Assembly (NCBI GenBank): GCA_018136815.1
Contig: CM030935.1
Span: 4,166,299-4,230,298 of the forward strand
DNA length: 64,000 nt
Origin: Isochrysis galbana
Taxonomy: Eukaryota; Haptophyta; Isochrysidales; Isochrysidaceae
Direction of reading: 5' to 3'
A program made the translations under genes and the position numbers. Under the pieces are notes generated by a model. That model had not been told where the DNA came from. It saw nothing but the letters and a program-made list of their open reading frames with translations, and ran no database searches. Positions 1 through 10,053 of the stretch are shown here, piece after piece (position 1 is the stretch's first letter; each line of letters begins with the position of its first letter).

Positions 1-578
1 GGAAGCTCATGCTTGAGGAGATCGCAAAGAGGCTCACGCCCACAGCAGTCAAGATACGAGCTGACATCGAAGTCACCTGCTTCCAGTACGCCGCTTCACC
101 GCTGGCTCGCACTGCCCTCGAATTGCGATGCATCCCTCGCAGCCTTGCCGGCACTCGTGCGCATGCGCTCTCCCTATGCGAATCGCTTCTGACCCCCTCT
201 CGCAATTCGTGTAGGTACGAGGGCATCACGGCTATCAAGCGCGCGCTTCTAAAGGGCATGGCTCTCGGCAGTGCCGACTTGCCCATAAAAATCAAGCTGG
301 TCGCGCCACCGCTCTATGTGATGCTCTGCACCTCGCTTGACAAGAAGTTGGGCATCAAGTTGCTCACCGACGCCATAGAGGTGATGCAGGCGGAGATCCG
401 TGAGGCCAAGGGAGACTTACAGGTCAAGCTGTCTCCTCGTGCTGTTGATGAGAAGGACGACAAGCTCCTCTCCAATCTCATGTCGACTCTCGAGGCCCAA
501 AACCAGGAGATTGACGGAGACAATGAGGAGGAGGACGCCGACGAGGGGATGGGTTCGGCCAGCATTGATGGTGTGTAA
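1..578 (+). CDS. EIF2S1: Translation initiation factor eIF2 alpha subunit, C-terminal part (5' end outside window)
   Basis: eIF2-alpha is the regulatory subunit of the eIF2 GTPase that brings initiator Met-tRNA to the 40S ribosome in the cytosol. The visible part reads RRLTP-like, AVKIRADIEVTCF, YEGITAIKRALLKG, DLPIKIKLVAPPLYVM and an acidic tail, which matches the C-terminal alpha-beta domain of the family; the S1 domain with the regulated serine lies upstream of the window. The frame is open from base 1. A 129-base intron (86-214; donor GTACGC, acceptor TGTAG) is a multiple of three and has no stop, so the unspliced frame stays open. Removing it joins TGCTTCCA to GTACGAG and restores the family sequence CFQYEGI. 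Stop TAA at 576-578. Identification is secure; the intron call rests on family continuity. Confidence 0.93.
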   Translation, partial: KLMLEEIAKRLTPTAVKIRADIEVTCFQYAASPLARTALELRCIPRSLAGTRAHALSLCESLLTPSRNSCRYEGITAIKRALLKGMALGSADLPIKIKLVAPPLYVMLCTSLDKKLGIKLLTDAIEVMQAEIREAKGDLQVKLSPRAVDEKDDKLLSNLMSTLEAQNQEIDGDNEEEDADEGMGSASIDGV

Positions 579-1099
579 ACATAGATCACACGGAGAATGC
601 GATGGGACGGAGCTTGCGCGAGAGAGGTTTGATCACGCGGAGTGTTGTGCGACATCGGGCACACGCCAAGGTATGACCTTGGGCTGAGTGGCCACTCCGA
701 GCATTTCGATGCATGCTACGGACTGGATCGTACTATTTTGTGCCTTGGCCGATCGGCGCCATTCTTGCAACGCGTCTCCTAGGGAGAACAATGAAAGTGA
801 CTCGCACGAAAGTCACCGTGTCACATGCATCAGACACTATGCGGGCAGAGATGCCACGCGTGCTGCGACGCGTGTATAACCTTTGACGATGAGATGTCTT
901 CATGTCACCGGCTCCAATGGTCCTTGGCCATAATTGTAGGCGGTGGTGGAAAAGTAGGATGAGGCGGAGCGACGCGGGGGATGGAAGCCTCTCGTGTGAG
1001 GACAGCTTGAAGGTCGAGCTCTGCCAACGCATGTTGTGTGTGGGTGTACTAGCTCGTGTTGAGTGTGATGTGTTGTCGATGATGGAAGGGCAAACGACA
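579..1099. other. Downstream flank of eIF2-alpha, no gene seen
   Basis: This stretch after the eIF2-alpha stop has only short overlapping frames with no recognisable protein. It probably holds the 3' UTR and intergenic DNA. Confidence 0.4.
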
Positions 1100-1290
1100 A
1101 CGAAAAAAAACCTTTTAATATTCTCGCCTCGCACATGGCTTTGGCACTCAACCATCAACCAAGTAGCCACGCCCCTAGCCCTTACTTCCCCCCTCAACCT
1201 GCCTTGCGGCTCCTCCCCATGTGCGCCACTCAGGGGCTCCAGGTTGTGGGAGTGCCGTCGGAGTTGGTGCAGGGTGGCGCTCCATTCCCA
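1100..1290 (+). repeat. Dispersed repeat D, copy 1
   Basis: Begins with an A-run followed by CCTTTTAATATTCTCGCC and continues through GTAGCCACGCCCCT, CCTGCCTTGCGGC and GGGGCTCCAGGTTGTGGG. The same order of blocks recurs at about 18852-19060, and shorter pieces of the leading motif occur near 5588 and 24205. At 18.9 kb the repeat lies just upstream of a tyrosine-recombinase relic, so it may be an end of that mobile element. Confidence 0.7.
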
Positions 1291-1593
1291 GCGTGCTCCG
1301 GTTCTCTCCGCGTCGCGAAAGGGTCTCCGTGCGGTGGGGCATAAGGTATTTCAAAATGGCGCCGCCAGATTTCAAAGTGGCTCGACGGGAGGTCGACTTT
1401 GGGTTAGAGTTTCGCGGGGTTGCGTTAGATTGTGTGGTGTTGTGTGGTGTGGGGAGGTGTGTGTGAGGCGGGTACCATGTATGCCGGTGGGTGCGTGTAC
1501 GGCTCGGGTGGCGGGGGTGGCGGGGGTCGCGGGGGGCACGGGGGTCGCGGGTACGTGAGATGGCGTTTACAAAAAAAGGGGATGGGACCGGGG

Positions 1594-1930
1594 AGATACC
1601 ACGTATCCCCCGTCGGCATTCGCTCCCGGCGGAGCGTCCCGCCCCTCCTGCGACCCCCTCCCCGGGTGCCACGTATCACGTATCCCCCTCCCGCGTGATA
1701 CCATGTATCCCCCTCGCCGGAGCCCCCGTCTCCCGCTCCCCCTCCCGTGCGATACCACGTATCCCGTCTCCCACCCCGCCCTCCCGCGCTCTCATCGGAG
1801 CCCCGCCCCCCCCTCGCGTGCGATACCACGTATCCCCCTCGTCGGAGCCCCCGTCTCCCGCTCTTCCCTCCCACGGGATACCACGTATCCCACCCGCCTC
1901 TCCCGCTGGATACCACGTATCCCCCGTGCC
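1594..1930. repeat. Cluster of GATACCACGTATC palindromic motifs
   Basis: Seven near-identical copies of GATACCACGTATCCC lie near 1594, 1669 (a variant), 1696, 1750, 1821, 1878 and 1909. Each core is a GATAC-CAC-GTATC inverted repeat. The DNA between them is C-rich, with irregular spacing of about 30-75 bases. The cluster is followed by two copies of a 28-base motif beginning CGTCCAAGAAGGGTCTG (about 1940 and 1978). No coding sense was seen. Confidence 0.8.
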
Positions 1931-2032
1931 ACTGGTCCCTCGTCCAAGAAGGGTCTGACGCAGTGCCCATCGTCTCGCGTCCAAGAAGGGTCTGACGCAG
2001 TGCCCCTCCCTATCGCCGAACAACACCCGTCC

Positions 2033-2340
2033 GACCTTTTTAGATTTGGGGCGAAAGCAGCGGAGGGGGGACCTTTTTAGATTTGGGGCGAAAGCAGCGG
2101 AGGGGGGAAGCGCTCGCCGGGAAATCGAACAACACCCGTCCGACCTTTTTAGATTTGGGGCGAAAGCAGCGGAGGGGGGGAGCGCTCGCCGGGAAATCGA
2201 ACAATCCCTCAACCGACCTTTTTAGATTTGGGGCGAAAGCAGCGGAGGGGGGAAGCGCTCGCCGGGAAATCCAGCAATCCCTCAACCGACCTTTTTAGAT
2301 TTGGGGCGAAAGCAGCGGAGGGGGGAAGCGCTCGCCGAGG
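2033..2340. repeat. Tandem array, about 73-bp unit, five copies
   Basis: The unit starts GACCTTTTTAGATTTGGGGC and contains GAAAGCAGCGGAGGGGG and GCGCTCGCCGGGAAATC. Copies start at about 2033, 2070, 2142, 2215 and 2288; the first is truncated to about 38 bases. Near identity of the units suggests recent amplification or ongoing homogenisation. Confidence 0.9.
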
Positions 2341-3194
2341 CGCCTGGGAGGAAGAAAGGTGGGGAAACTTCCCTTCTCTTCGAGAGAAAGAGAGAGGGCG
2401 CTCCACAACCCTAGATCCTAGGCGTCCACGCGAAGTTTTTGACCGAGAACGAGAACGAGAGAATTATAACGATAAATACCGAACGAAGAGAAGAGAGAAG
2501 CTTAACGAGCGTCGATTCGCGAATGCGACAAGAAGTCAGAAACAATCGTATTCATATTATAAGTCATACTGATAGATCTATAATATTATTAAAATGAGTT
2601 TTATTTTGACCTGTTACGGACCTATTGCGACCTGTTAACATGTCCTCTTAATAGGAAGAGGCCCCCAAAACCTGTTGACCTTGTACCTGTTGTCCCATCC
2701 GGGCTATGACCCCGGCGTTGATTCCCACGCGAGGGCGAATCTCGAATCTGGAGCTGCCGAACCGAGGAGGGATGGGAGATGGGGCGTGCTAATTATAGCG
2801 CGCACCCAAAATATCCCATATCCCTCCCCCAACCGCGACACCGCGACACACCCAGCTCTTGTGAGGCACAGCGGCGCCGTCGGACGGCACTTTTATTTTG
2901 TTGCGAGAGCGCGGCCGTCATGCTAGCGCAGCGGGGGCTGAGCGCAATGCGAGGCCGCGAGTGGGAGAGAGGAGAGCCGAGTCTGTGAGATCATATTAAT
3001 ATTAAACAAGGTTGCACATTAATTTACTTTTTCATACTAGAAACCTTGCAATTTCGTGGCCTTCGTTCAGGGGTGGCTGTGGGACATTGGGCCCCGCGCT
3101 TAGTGCCTAGGGGAATTCCCCCGACATAAGAATTGTACGTGTGCCGCGAGTCCTCGCCTAGGAGCGAAGCGCACATACCGACCCTCTTCCCCGC
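2341..3194. other. AT-richer intergenic stretch with a solo hAT-like end
   Basis: No gene is seen. About 2440-2670 is unusually A/T-rich for this window. Bases 2605-2703 contain repeated ACCTGTT blocks ending in GTCCCATCCGGG, the same 12-base terminus as the right end of the hAT element at 9463. This suggests a relic end of a related element. Confidence 0.45.
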
Positions 3195-3294
3195 NNNNNN
3201 NNNNNNNNNNNNNNNNNNNNNNNNNNNNNNNNNNNNNNNNNNNNNNNNNNNNNNNNNNNNNNNNNNNNNNNNNNNNNNNNNNNNNNNNNNNNNN
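3195..3294. other. Assembly gap (100 N)
   Basis: Exactly 100 undetermined bases, the usual placeholder for a scaffold gap of unknown size. Confidence 0.99.
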
Positions 3295-3399
3295 GCTACA
3301 TCGCGACGACGGCCCACGAGACACCACCCCACATCACTCACTCACCAACAAGAAAACTCCGAAAACTAACGCAACATCGCACAAACAAACCAATGAATC

Positions 3400-3660
3400 A
3401 AATAAGGACAAAGGAACACAAATTCGGCGTGCAATGCGGCGGAGCTTCAAGGTAACTCATCGGCAAAAACAAAACTCACTCAATTTTCTCTCACACTACA
3501 CATTGATAGAAGCACCGCATCCGCCTATAGAGTATATATAAGATACTCTGGATGCGACACCCCCCGACTTAATTAAGTCGAGCGTCCACGCGAGTCATGG
3601 GGTGATCAAGCCCAAAACAAGCATGAATGAACGAACAAAAGCCAAAACAACGAAACAAAC
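3400..3660 (+). repeat. LTR-like repeat C, copy 1
   Basis: Shares ordered blocks with 16735-17080: AAGGTAACTCATCGGC (against AAGGCAACTCATCGGC), a TATA-rich stretch, and TGGATGCGACACCCCCCGACT (against TGGAATACGACACTCCCCGACT) followed by an AATT-centred palindrome and CATGG. The conserved TGG start after an A/T-rich promoter-like block would suit the junction of an LTR with a primer-binding site, but no second LTR or pol gene is present. The rest of 3295-4334 has no recognisable gene. Confidence 0.45.
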
Positions 3661-4334
3661 ACGACTGACGACTGAAAGTGAATGAAAGTGTGTGTGACCC
3701 CTTGTCTCAGCCCCCAAAGAGCGTGCACTCTCAGTGGGTTCAACCAAACGCGATCGCGTAGGTTTGAAGACAAGTCTCAATCGGGGTGCACGTCCGGACG
3801 AAGCAGGCACACACACAATCACACTCGAACAAACGAATGAACACTCACAATTGAAACGAAAGGAATGAAGAGAATGAAGCGAGGAAGCCAACGAATCAAA
3901 CAACGGCGAGGAGAATCTCGCACCATTTTCTGGCGAAGATTTTCGTGGCGACAGGTGGGCCCCCTGGGAGTTTTGTTGAGGATTTTGGAGAATGGTCCAA
4001 AAAAAATGTCACCCCCCGTATGAGTACGTAAAAAGCTCTGATTGACCCTCCTACTAAGAGACCAGTACCAGTACCCGTAACAGTAACAAGAGTACAAGTA
4101 ACTAGTAACTAGACAGCTTTCGCCACTCGCCACTCGCTTCCCCTTCCCTCTGAGGCCCTCTCTCTCCCCCCTCTCGCTACTCATTTCTCGTTTTTGTGAA
4201 TTCAGACCTGAAGAAAAGGATCCTAAGAGTCTACGGGAAAGAGTAAGAGGCAAGAGTAAGAGTACAATAGAAAATAGTAAAATAGTAAAATAGAGATAGA
4301 GTAGGGGGGAAGGGGTTCGTAAAAGAAGTAAAAT

Positions 4335-4943
4335 ATGCCCGCGACTCTCGCTCCTCCCGTTGCCTCTGGAACCCAGGCTGCGCTCGCTCGGGTCCCGGTC
4401 TCGGCGCCAATGGGTCTGCTGCGCACCTTTGTGTTGGGCAACCTGCTCGCGCTGGGCTCCTACCAGGTGGTGGAGATGCTCCGGCCGATGGAGCGTGACA
4501 CAGAAAACCTGCTCCTCTTCGACGGCGTATGCAATCTCTGCGACGGCTTTGTCAACTTTGTGGCTGACCACGACTCTTTCCGGTTGGTCAAATTCGGCGC
4601 GCAGCAGCGGCACATGGAGATCCTCGAGCGAATTGGAGCGCCAACTGACCTTAGCACGCTGGTGCTTGTCCAGGGGGATGCCTTCTACACTCACTCTTCC
4701 GCAGCCCTCCGAACGATTGCGCTGCTTGACTGGCCGTGGGCAGCGCTCAGTGTTGCAGTCGTTGTCCCTGCACCCATAAGAGACTTTGTCTATCGCCAGG
4801 TCGCCAAGCACCGATACACAATCTTTGGCAAGACTGATGAATGCCGAGTACCCTCCGGCGACTTCCGCACTCGATTCATTGACTACGATCCTGCTTCTGA
4901 AGACCTCGACCCGATCTCTGCAGGCGTCAAGAAAGGCTTCTAG
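4335..4943 (+). CDS. DCC-family thiol-disulfide oxidoreductase-like protein (DUF393)
   Basis: This intronless 202-residue protein belongs to the DCC1/YuxK family, thioredoxin-fold-like proteins proposed to act as thiol-disulfide oxidoreductases; their substrates are largely unknown. The signature LLFDGVCNLC lies at residues 60-69, with Asp63 and the CxxC pair Cys66/Cys69. It is followed by the family blocks FGAQQ, LSTLVLV, YTHSSAALRTI, PWAA, RDFVYR and HRYTIFGKTDECR. A hydrophobic stretch at about residues 27-49 precedes the domain and could be a membrane anchor or part of a targeting leader. The start follows an A-rich leader (AAGTAAAAT then ATG). The family call is firm; localisation and function are not. 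Confidence 0.93.
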   Translation: MPATLAPPVASGTQAALARVPVSAPMGLLRTFVLGNLLALGSYQVVEMLRPMERDTENLLLFDGVCNLCDGFVNFVADHDSFRLVKFGAQQRHMEILERIGAPTDLSTLVLVQGDAFYTHSSAALRTIALLDWPWAALSVAVVVPAPIRDFVYRQVAKHRYTIFGKTDECRVPSGDFRTRFIDYDPASEDLDPISAGVKKGF

Positions 4944-5056
4944 GTACCTACAAGTGTGGATGGGATCTTCTCGCTCACATTAGTCTCCTCTGTGCTCAGC
5001 TGGTGGCCAATTCGAAATGCGTTTTAGTACGCCTACTTTTAGGACGATAGCCACAG

Positions 5057-5590
5057 ATAGCCCGGTCACCCACTAGTCTCAACCACTATTTTTCACCTCC
5101 CCTAGCCCCTGGATGTCCAACCAAGGACCAAGGATTCAAGATTCGACATTCGATTCCCCAGCCCCTACCTACCTGCCTTAGCTAGCAAATGCTCCCCCCC
5201 TCCCGCGAACCCCCTCTCGCCCCACAAAAAACCTACGGTGAGTGACCCTCTCCCTTGCCCCGCGCTTGGCGGTCTGTTTTGGGACAATGACATTAGAATG
5301 ACATGGTCCCTCCAAGCTAGAATAAGCCGGAAGTGAATCGGAGAGAGTAGTGAATGTGGGGCGCATCAATCACTATCACTTCAATAACAAATGCGGAGCT
5401 TCCGCGACGTCCGATCGCCCGCAGTCGGCCGAATAATGGCATGGAGGTGGTTGGCGTGAGGAGCCCCGACGCCCCGACCCAGACCTCTCGCGAGCCGTGT
5501 ATGTGTATGTGTATGTGGGCGTCCTTGGCAGTATTTTAGGTAGGTGGCACACTGGGTTTTGATTTTTGAGGGTGGCACAGACCCATACAT
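5057..5590 (+). repeat. Dispersed repeat B, copy 1
   Basis: Starts CGGTCACCCACTAG...AACCACTATTTTTCACCTCCCC and runs through GTGAATGTGGGGCGCATCA, GCGGAGCTTCCGCGACGTCC and GGTAGGTGGCAC to GGGTGGCACAGACCC. The same blocks appear in reverse at 59885-60290 and in part at 15602-15711. No coding capacity is evident. 4944-5056 and 5591-5911 hold no gene. A GGCACAGACCCATACATA motif occurs at 5572 and again at 5823, and a repeat-D-like A-run motif at about 5588. Confidence 0.75.
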
Positions 5591-5911
5591 AAAAAAAATC
5601 TTCTTAAAATTCCCGCTACGCGTGCGGCGTGCGGCGTGAGGCAGTGTGCTTATGTACCTCCCTACTACCCAACCTTAACCCCTAACAACCCCCTCCCCCT
5701 TTCCCAATTCCCTCTTTATCTTTAGCGGAGAAGCTGGTTCCGGGGAGGCCGCGCGCGCTGCTTCGGCCAGGAGTTGGAGAGAAGGGGGCGGGAGACCGTG
5801 GTTCGTCCTTTGATCTAGTGTTGGCACAGACCCATACATACATACGCATACACACTGACCCATCATCCATCCTCGCTCCTCGCCCCTCACTAATCGGATG
5901 ATTGGTCGCAA

Positions 5912-6829
5912 CCTACTTTTATAAGTGGGGGTCAATGGGGGCCTCGCGCCCCCCTCTCTCCATCGCGGACACCCCCCGGGGTGGGCCCGTACAATCAACC
6001 CCAGCCCCTGCCCTTTGGCAGGGGCTGGGCAATCAACACTCTGGCCCAGACCCCTAGTGGGCGCGGGCCGAGACTCGCACTCCCACGCCCAGCATGGGCC
6101 TGCCCTCGAGCTGACTCCCCCCCCTCCCCTGGTCGCCAGGCATACAGGCATACAGAGGCCACTGGGAGGCTCCAATGGCCAGCGTGGCAAGCGTGGGAGA
6201 GGCAGGGGGGGCCAGGGGCTGAGCCCCAGCCTCCACTGCCCCCTGAGCTGCCCTTGCTAGCCCTCTGGGAGCCCCCAAAGGCCCTCTGAGAGCAGGCCGT
6301 GGCGCGCCGCATGGCGACGCGCCGCAGGGAGAGGGGCGGAGGAGAATGGAGAGAGGGAGAGGGGGGAATTTGCGCCCCCCCCGATGGAGTGCGGTAAGAA
6401 ACGGGCCCCGTTTGCGTTAGCAAACGGGCGAAGGGGGGCGGCTGGCGACAGGAGGGGCGAGAAGAAGGGAGTGGCTCAAGACGTCCCTGTGGCAGGTATC
6501 GGGGGGCGCAGTCATTTATTTCTTCGAGGACTGCTCGCGGCGCGAGCTGTAAGGGCCGTTCTGCTTCACGACGAGAGGTCCCTTCCCCCCCCCCCCGGTG
6601 TTTTTCCCCGGAGAGTCGGCCGGCGTCGACCGGTCCGCCTCAATGGGTTTTCCCTCATTGTAACTTGTGGGGAGTTATAATGGGAGCCGGGGGTTTGCGA
6701 GGGGGGAGATTTGAAGGGATGCATATGTGTATGTGTCTGTGCCATCACTTCAAGGCGTGCGGGCAAGTGCGCTGAGGGGTGTCGTGATAGTACCGGGCTA
6801 GTGGGAGTAGTGGTACTAACGCTCAGTTG
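5912..6829 (+). mobile_element. Non-autonomous retroposon-like repeat A, copy 1 (sense)
   Basis: About 0.9 kb, starting ACCTACTTTTATAAGTGGGGGTCA and ending GTACTAACGCTCAGTTG. It is the reverse complement of the complete copy at 45231-46286, sharing the GC-rich body, the palindromic AAACGGGCCCCGTTTGCG segment (6408-6428) and the tail. No protein is recognisable. Sense orientation is inferred from the (TTA)n-like tails of other copies. 6926-6985 carries a second, opposite 5'-end fragment (CCCCCACTTATAAAAGTATG). Confidence 0.75.
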
Positions 6830-7003
6830 TTTTAAAAAATAAGCAAACGGCAAGGGCTGAGGTTGAGAGGTTGATTGTGCAGGCCTACCCAGGGGGTGTC
6901 TGCTAAGTAAGGAGTGAGGAGGGCGCGAGGCCCCCATGGCCCATGGCTCATGGACCCCCACTTATAAAAGTATGTTTTTGGGCTAGGGAGTAGGAGTAGG
7001 AGT

Positions 7004-9463
7004 CCCGGATGGGACGAAAGGTCTCAGGTCGTCAGGTTTTGGAGACCTTCGACTGACGAAAGGACCTTTGAAAGCCTTTCATCAGGTAAAAAATATACTC
7101 CAAGCTAGCGTTAAATGTCTATAAGAATAGTAAGTAGATATAACATATTAGTATTAGCTAACTAATCATCATCATCCGCAGGTTCTTCTGTGACCATCTC
7201 TAACTCCCACGGCAGCACATGACTATGCCAATCTTCAAGTGATTCCTGCAGTAATAGGTTGGTGTGACATCGGACCAACCTTTTTCAACAGTGGTTTGAC
7301 CCAGCCTATTCCTCTTGTTCGAATGAATCCAATCTTCAACTGACCATGAGCGCTCACATGCTGACGCCGAGCAGCTGAGCGCTAGGAGCCGACATGCTGC
7401 CCATTGCAGGTGAGGGAAAGGTGACAAGTAGATGTTTGCCCATTTGTAAGAAGCCATCGATTGAGCACGCCGAGAGAATGCGACTTCATCAGTCAAATCA
7501 TGCAAGCCACTCACAAGCGCCTCTTGAAAATCCCCTAAATCGCCTAGCAAATTAGCACACGCGTGCTCCGGTGTCGCCATTTGCTTCAAGCACTGCTTTA
7601 GCTGTTTCATTTCATCCGGCGAGTGTTTGCGACGACAAAACTCAGGTTCAAGGCAGTAGGCAGCAGCCATCACCGGGGCGTGTAGGTACTCCCACCTGGC
7701 CATGAAAAGTTCATGTATTTTGTGCCGAAGCGGTGGGCTTAATTAAGCCAGGGATAGAGCTGTTCTTCAGATGCAGATCAATTTGAAGCAAATAACCATA
7801 CACTTTACCAAGGGTTGCGCCGAGCTTGCCGTCTGTAAGCCTGAGGAGACGATACACCGGCTCAAGAATTGCAACGCCCGTGGTAATCGCGTCGGCCACT
7901 TCCTCAGACCTAATTATGCGCTTGCACTCGGCAGCCTTAGCGCGCTTTTCACGCGGCAACGCATCCACCCATGCGGTATAGTGTTGATCGATCACAAGTT
8001 GCTCGAGAATACTGTGGACGTTTTTGAATCGCATCATCATCAGAAGAGTCGAAGCGAAGCGTGTCTCGCACGACTTGAGCAGTTCCATGCCCCCTTCAGG
8101 CCTTTGGTCACGTGGCACTAGCTCACAAAGCTCTCGGTATCTACTTAGCGGCTTTTGATGCGAAGTAATGAACGTGACCACCGTTCGCACCTGTCCAGCT
8201 GCTTTGGCCAAGAAGGGCTCGTTCCAAGGGAATTCCCGGTCATTGAGGCTCTTCACGCGAATCGTGACCTTGTCGCTGAAAATGTTCTTCATGAAATTGT
8301 CCAAGCTATGGGTAGGACAAATAAAAGAGAACACCTGAGGGCACGCGTGTTGGTGTTGGATGAGAGGGAAGGCTGCTGTGCAAGCACCATCCATGCACAC
8401 AGCTACGACATGCTCAGCCCCAAAAGCTTGAATGTGCTGCACAATGAAGTCTTTGATGTATGCCGCGTCCTTTGTCGCCCCTGAAGTGTCTTGAGCTGCA
8501 ATGAAATATGCACCCACTGGCAAGGATGCGAGACAATTGATGATTGGTTTGCTTTGCACGTTTGTCCAACCATCAGAGATTAAGGTAACCCCAGTGAGCC
8601 CAGCCATATTGTGCACTTTCTTGCGAATGCTTTCATCGAGGCGGCTGTCGAACGCGGGCAAAATCTTTTGGGTGAAAGTCTTCCTGGTTGGCATCCGAAC
8701 TTCTGCACCCACGAGTACATTTCTGGAGCCGCATTTCGCTGTTACAGCGATCGCCTCACGAAAGAGGCGATCATCCACCAAGTCGAGGGGCAGCGCCTTC
8801 TTCACGAGCACTTTGAGCCATGCTTCTGCAACATCCTCAACGGTGACCGCCTTGAAGTGCGGAGGTATGGGAGATTGGGATGTGAGAGCTCCTCCGCAGC
8901 ATGCGCTCGTATCATCCGCCATCGCTCGGCCTTGCATCCGATTCTCCTCTTGCTCCCTCTTACAAGCTGCCATTTGCTCTGCTGCCCTTGCGCGCCGGCG
9001 CAGCTCTCCAACCACTTCTGAGTGCCTCTCCATCCACTCCACCCTCGGTCGGCACGCGCGCACATTGCGCTTGGGCATCCTCCGATCCAAATGCTGCCGA
9101 ATGTTCAGTGGCCCACCTACGTAGATGTGCCCGCAAAAGATGCAGGCCTTCGGGCGCACGTTCTTTGCACGCCCATCCGTCTCGACGATGGTGGACCACT
9201 CCAATGCGCTACCCTCGAGGTCCTCCAGCGCTTGTCTGCCCCAGTCATGGGCCCTGCTGCAACTGCTGAGGGAGCTGCTGCAGTTGTCGCTCGTTGCCAT
9301 CGCCGCACGGCCGCACGGCCACGCACCACGTTCCTTCTTTCACTTATGAATATAAAATTGGAATTTAACTTCTAATACCTTCGACCTGATAGCAGGTTAT
9401 CAGGTCCAATAGACCTGACGACCTTCTATTAGAACCTGATAAAAGCCTGACGTCCCATCCGGG
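7004..9463 (-). mobile_element. hAT-superfamily DNA transposon with TIRs and 8-bp TSD
   Basis: 2460 bp. The two ends are perfect 13-bp inverted repeats, CCCGGATGGGACG at 7004-7016 and its complement at 9451-9463. The insertion is flanked by the 8-bp direct duplication GTAGGAGT at 6996-7003 and 9464-9471, the size expected for hAT. Subterminal CAGGT/ACCTG repeats occur at both ends. The interior encodes a hAT transposase on the minus strand. Precise ends suggest a fairly recent insertion. Confidence 0.95.
7200..9300 (-). pseudogene. hAT transposase (BED-like finger, DUF659, hAT C-terminal dimerisation region), one frame break
   Basis: The N-terminal frame (9300-7711, 529 residues) has a BED-like finger (CIFCGHIYVGG...IRQHL) and a DUF659/RNase-H-like part (TLISDGWTN, DTSGATKDAAYI, CMDGACTAAF). 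The C-terminal frame (to 7200) has the hAT dimerisation signature SASACERSWSVEDWIHSNKR. The two overlap in different frames: the first stops at about 7711, while KIHELFMARWEYLHAP, the normal continuation, is read one frame over from about 7735. No convincing intron explains this, so it is either an indel (decay or assembly error) or a very short unrecognised intron. The rest of the coding sequence has no stop. Confidence 0.88.
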
Positions 9464-9471
9464 GTAGGAGT

Positions 9472-10053
9472 AGGGAGTGCGAACGAGGAACTAGGCGGCT
9501 GCCTGTGGGGCGTTTGGGTCACAACGGTGCCGTCTGCCCCCAGCATCCCATGAGCGCATGGCAGGGTGTGGGTGGTTGTGGTTCGAGGGGAGGAGTGAGG
9601 ACAGGAGAGAGGGGGGGCTCGTGGGCCCCCCCATGGGTGAACCAAGTATAAACTTAGTTTATATTGCTTTGATACAAATTTATAGGCTTCGCGATCTCCA
9701 TCAGGGATCGTATAGTGTTCTCTCCAATCGCAACACGGTGAGGACAGCTATGCACTTCCTTGGGCTCGCATCAGACGTTGGGCGTCAAGTCGTCGAAAGA
9801 TGTGATGGGTAGGTAGACTACAATGATTGCCGCATGCTTTGGCTAGTTGAAGCATTTGGCTGGCTCTCACTGCGCATAGCGCGCAGTCAATCAAAGTGCT
9901 TTGGTGATCGTTGGCCAAACAGCTGCCTCAACCCCGCCTAGAGCATTCGATTTGAATTACGTGCAACTGTCGCAGAGCCTTTCATCGTGATCATGACGGC
10001 CTCGGCCGAAGTTGCATGGACCTGTCGACTCCACTCGCGACCCTGAAAACCAT
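9472..10053. other. Intergenic stretch, no gene seen
   Basis: Between the hAT element and the 3' end of the next minus-strand gene. It holds only short frames without recognisable features and a G-rich/C-rich inverted block near 9610-9640. Confidence 0.4.

Noticed and set aside
3819-4811. Long minus-strand frame (about 330 codons) opposite the DCC gene
   Set aside because: Its first half is the complement of the DCC coding sequence and the rest is low-complexity leader DNA; no domain appears.
7771-9124. Plus-strand frames inside the hAT element
   Set aside because: Shadows of the transposase; no separate accessory gene could be supported.
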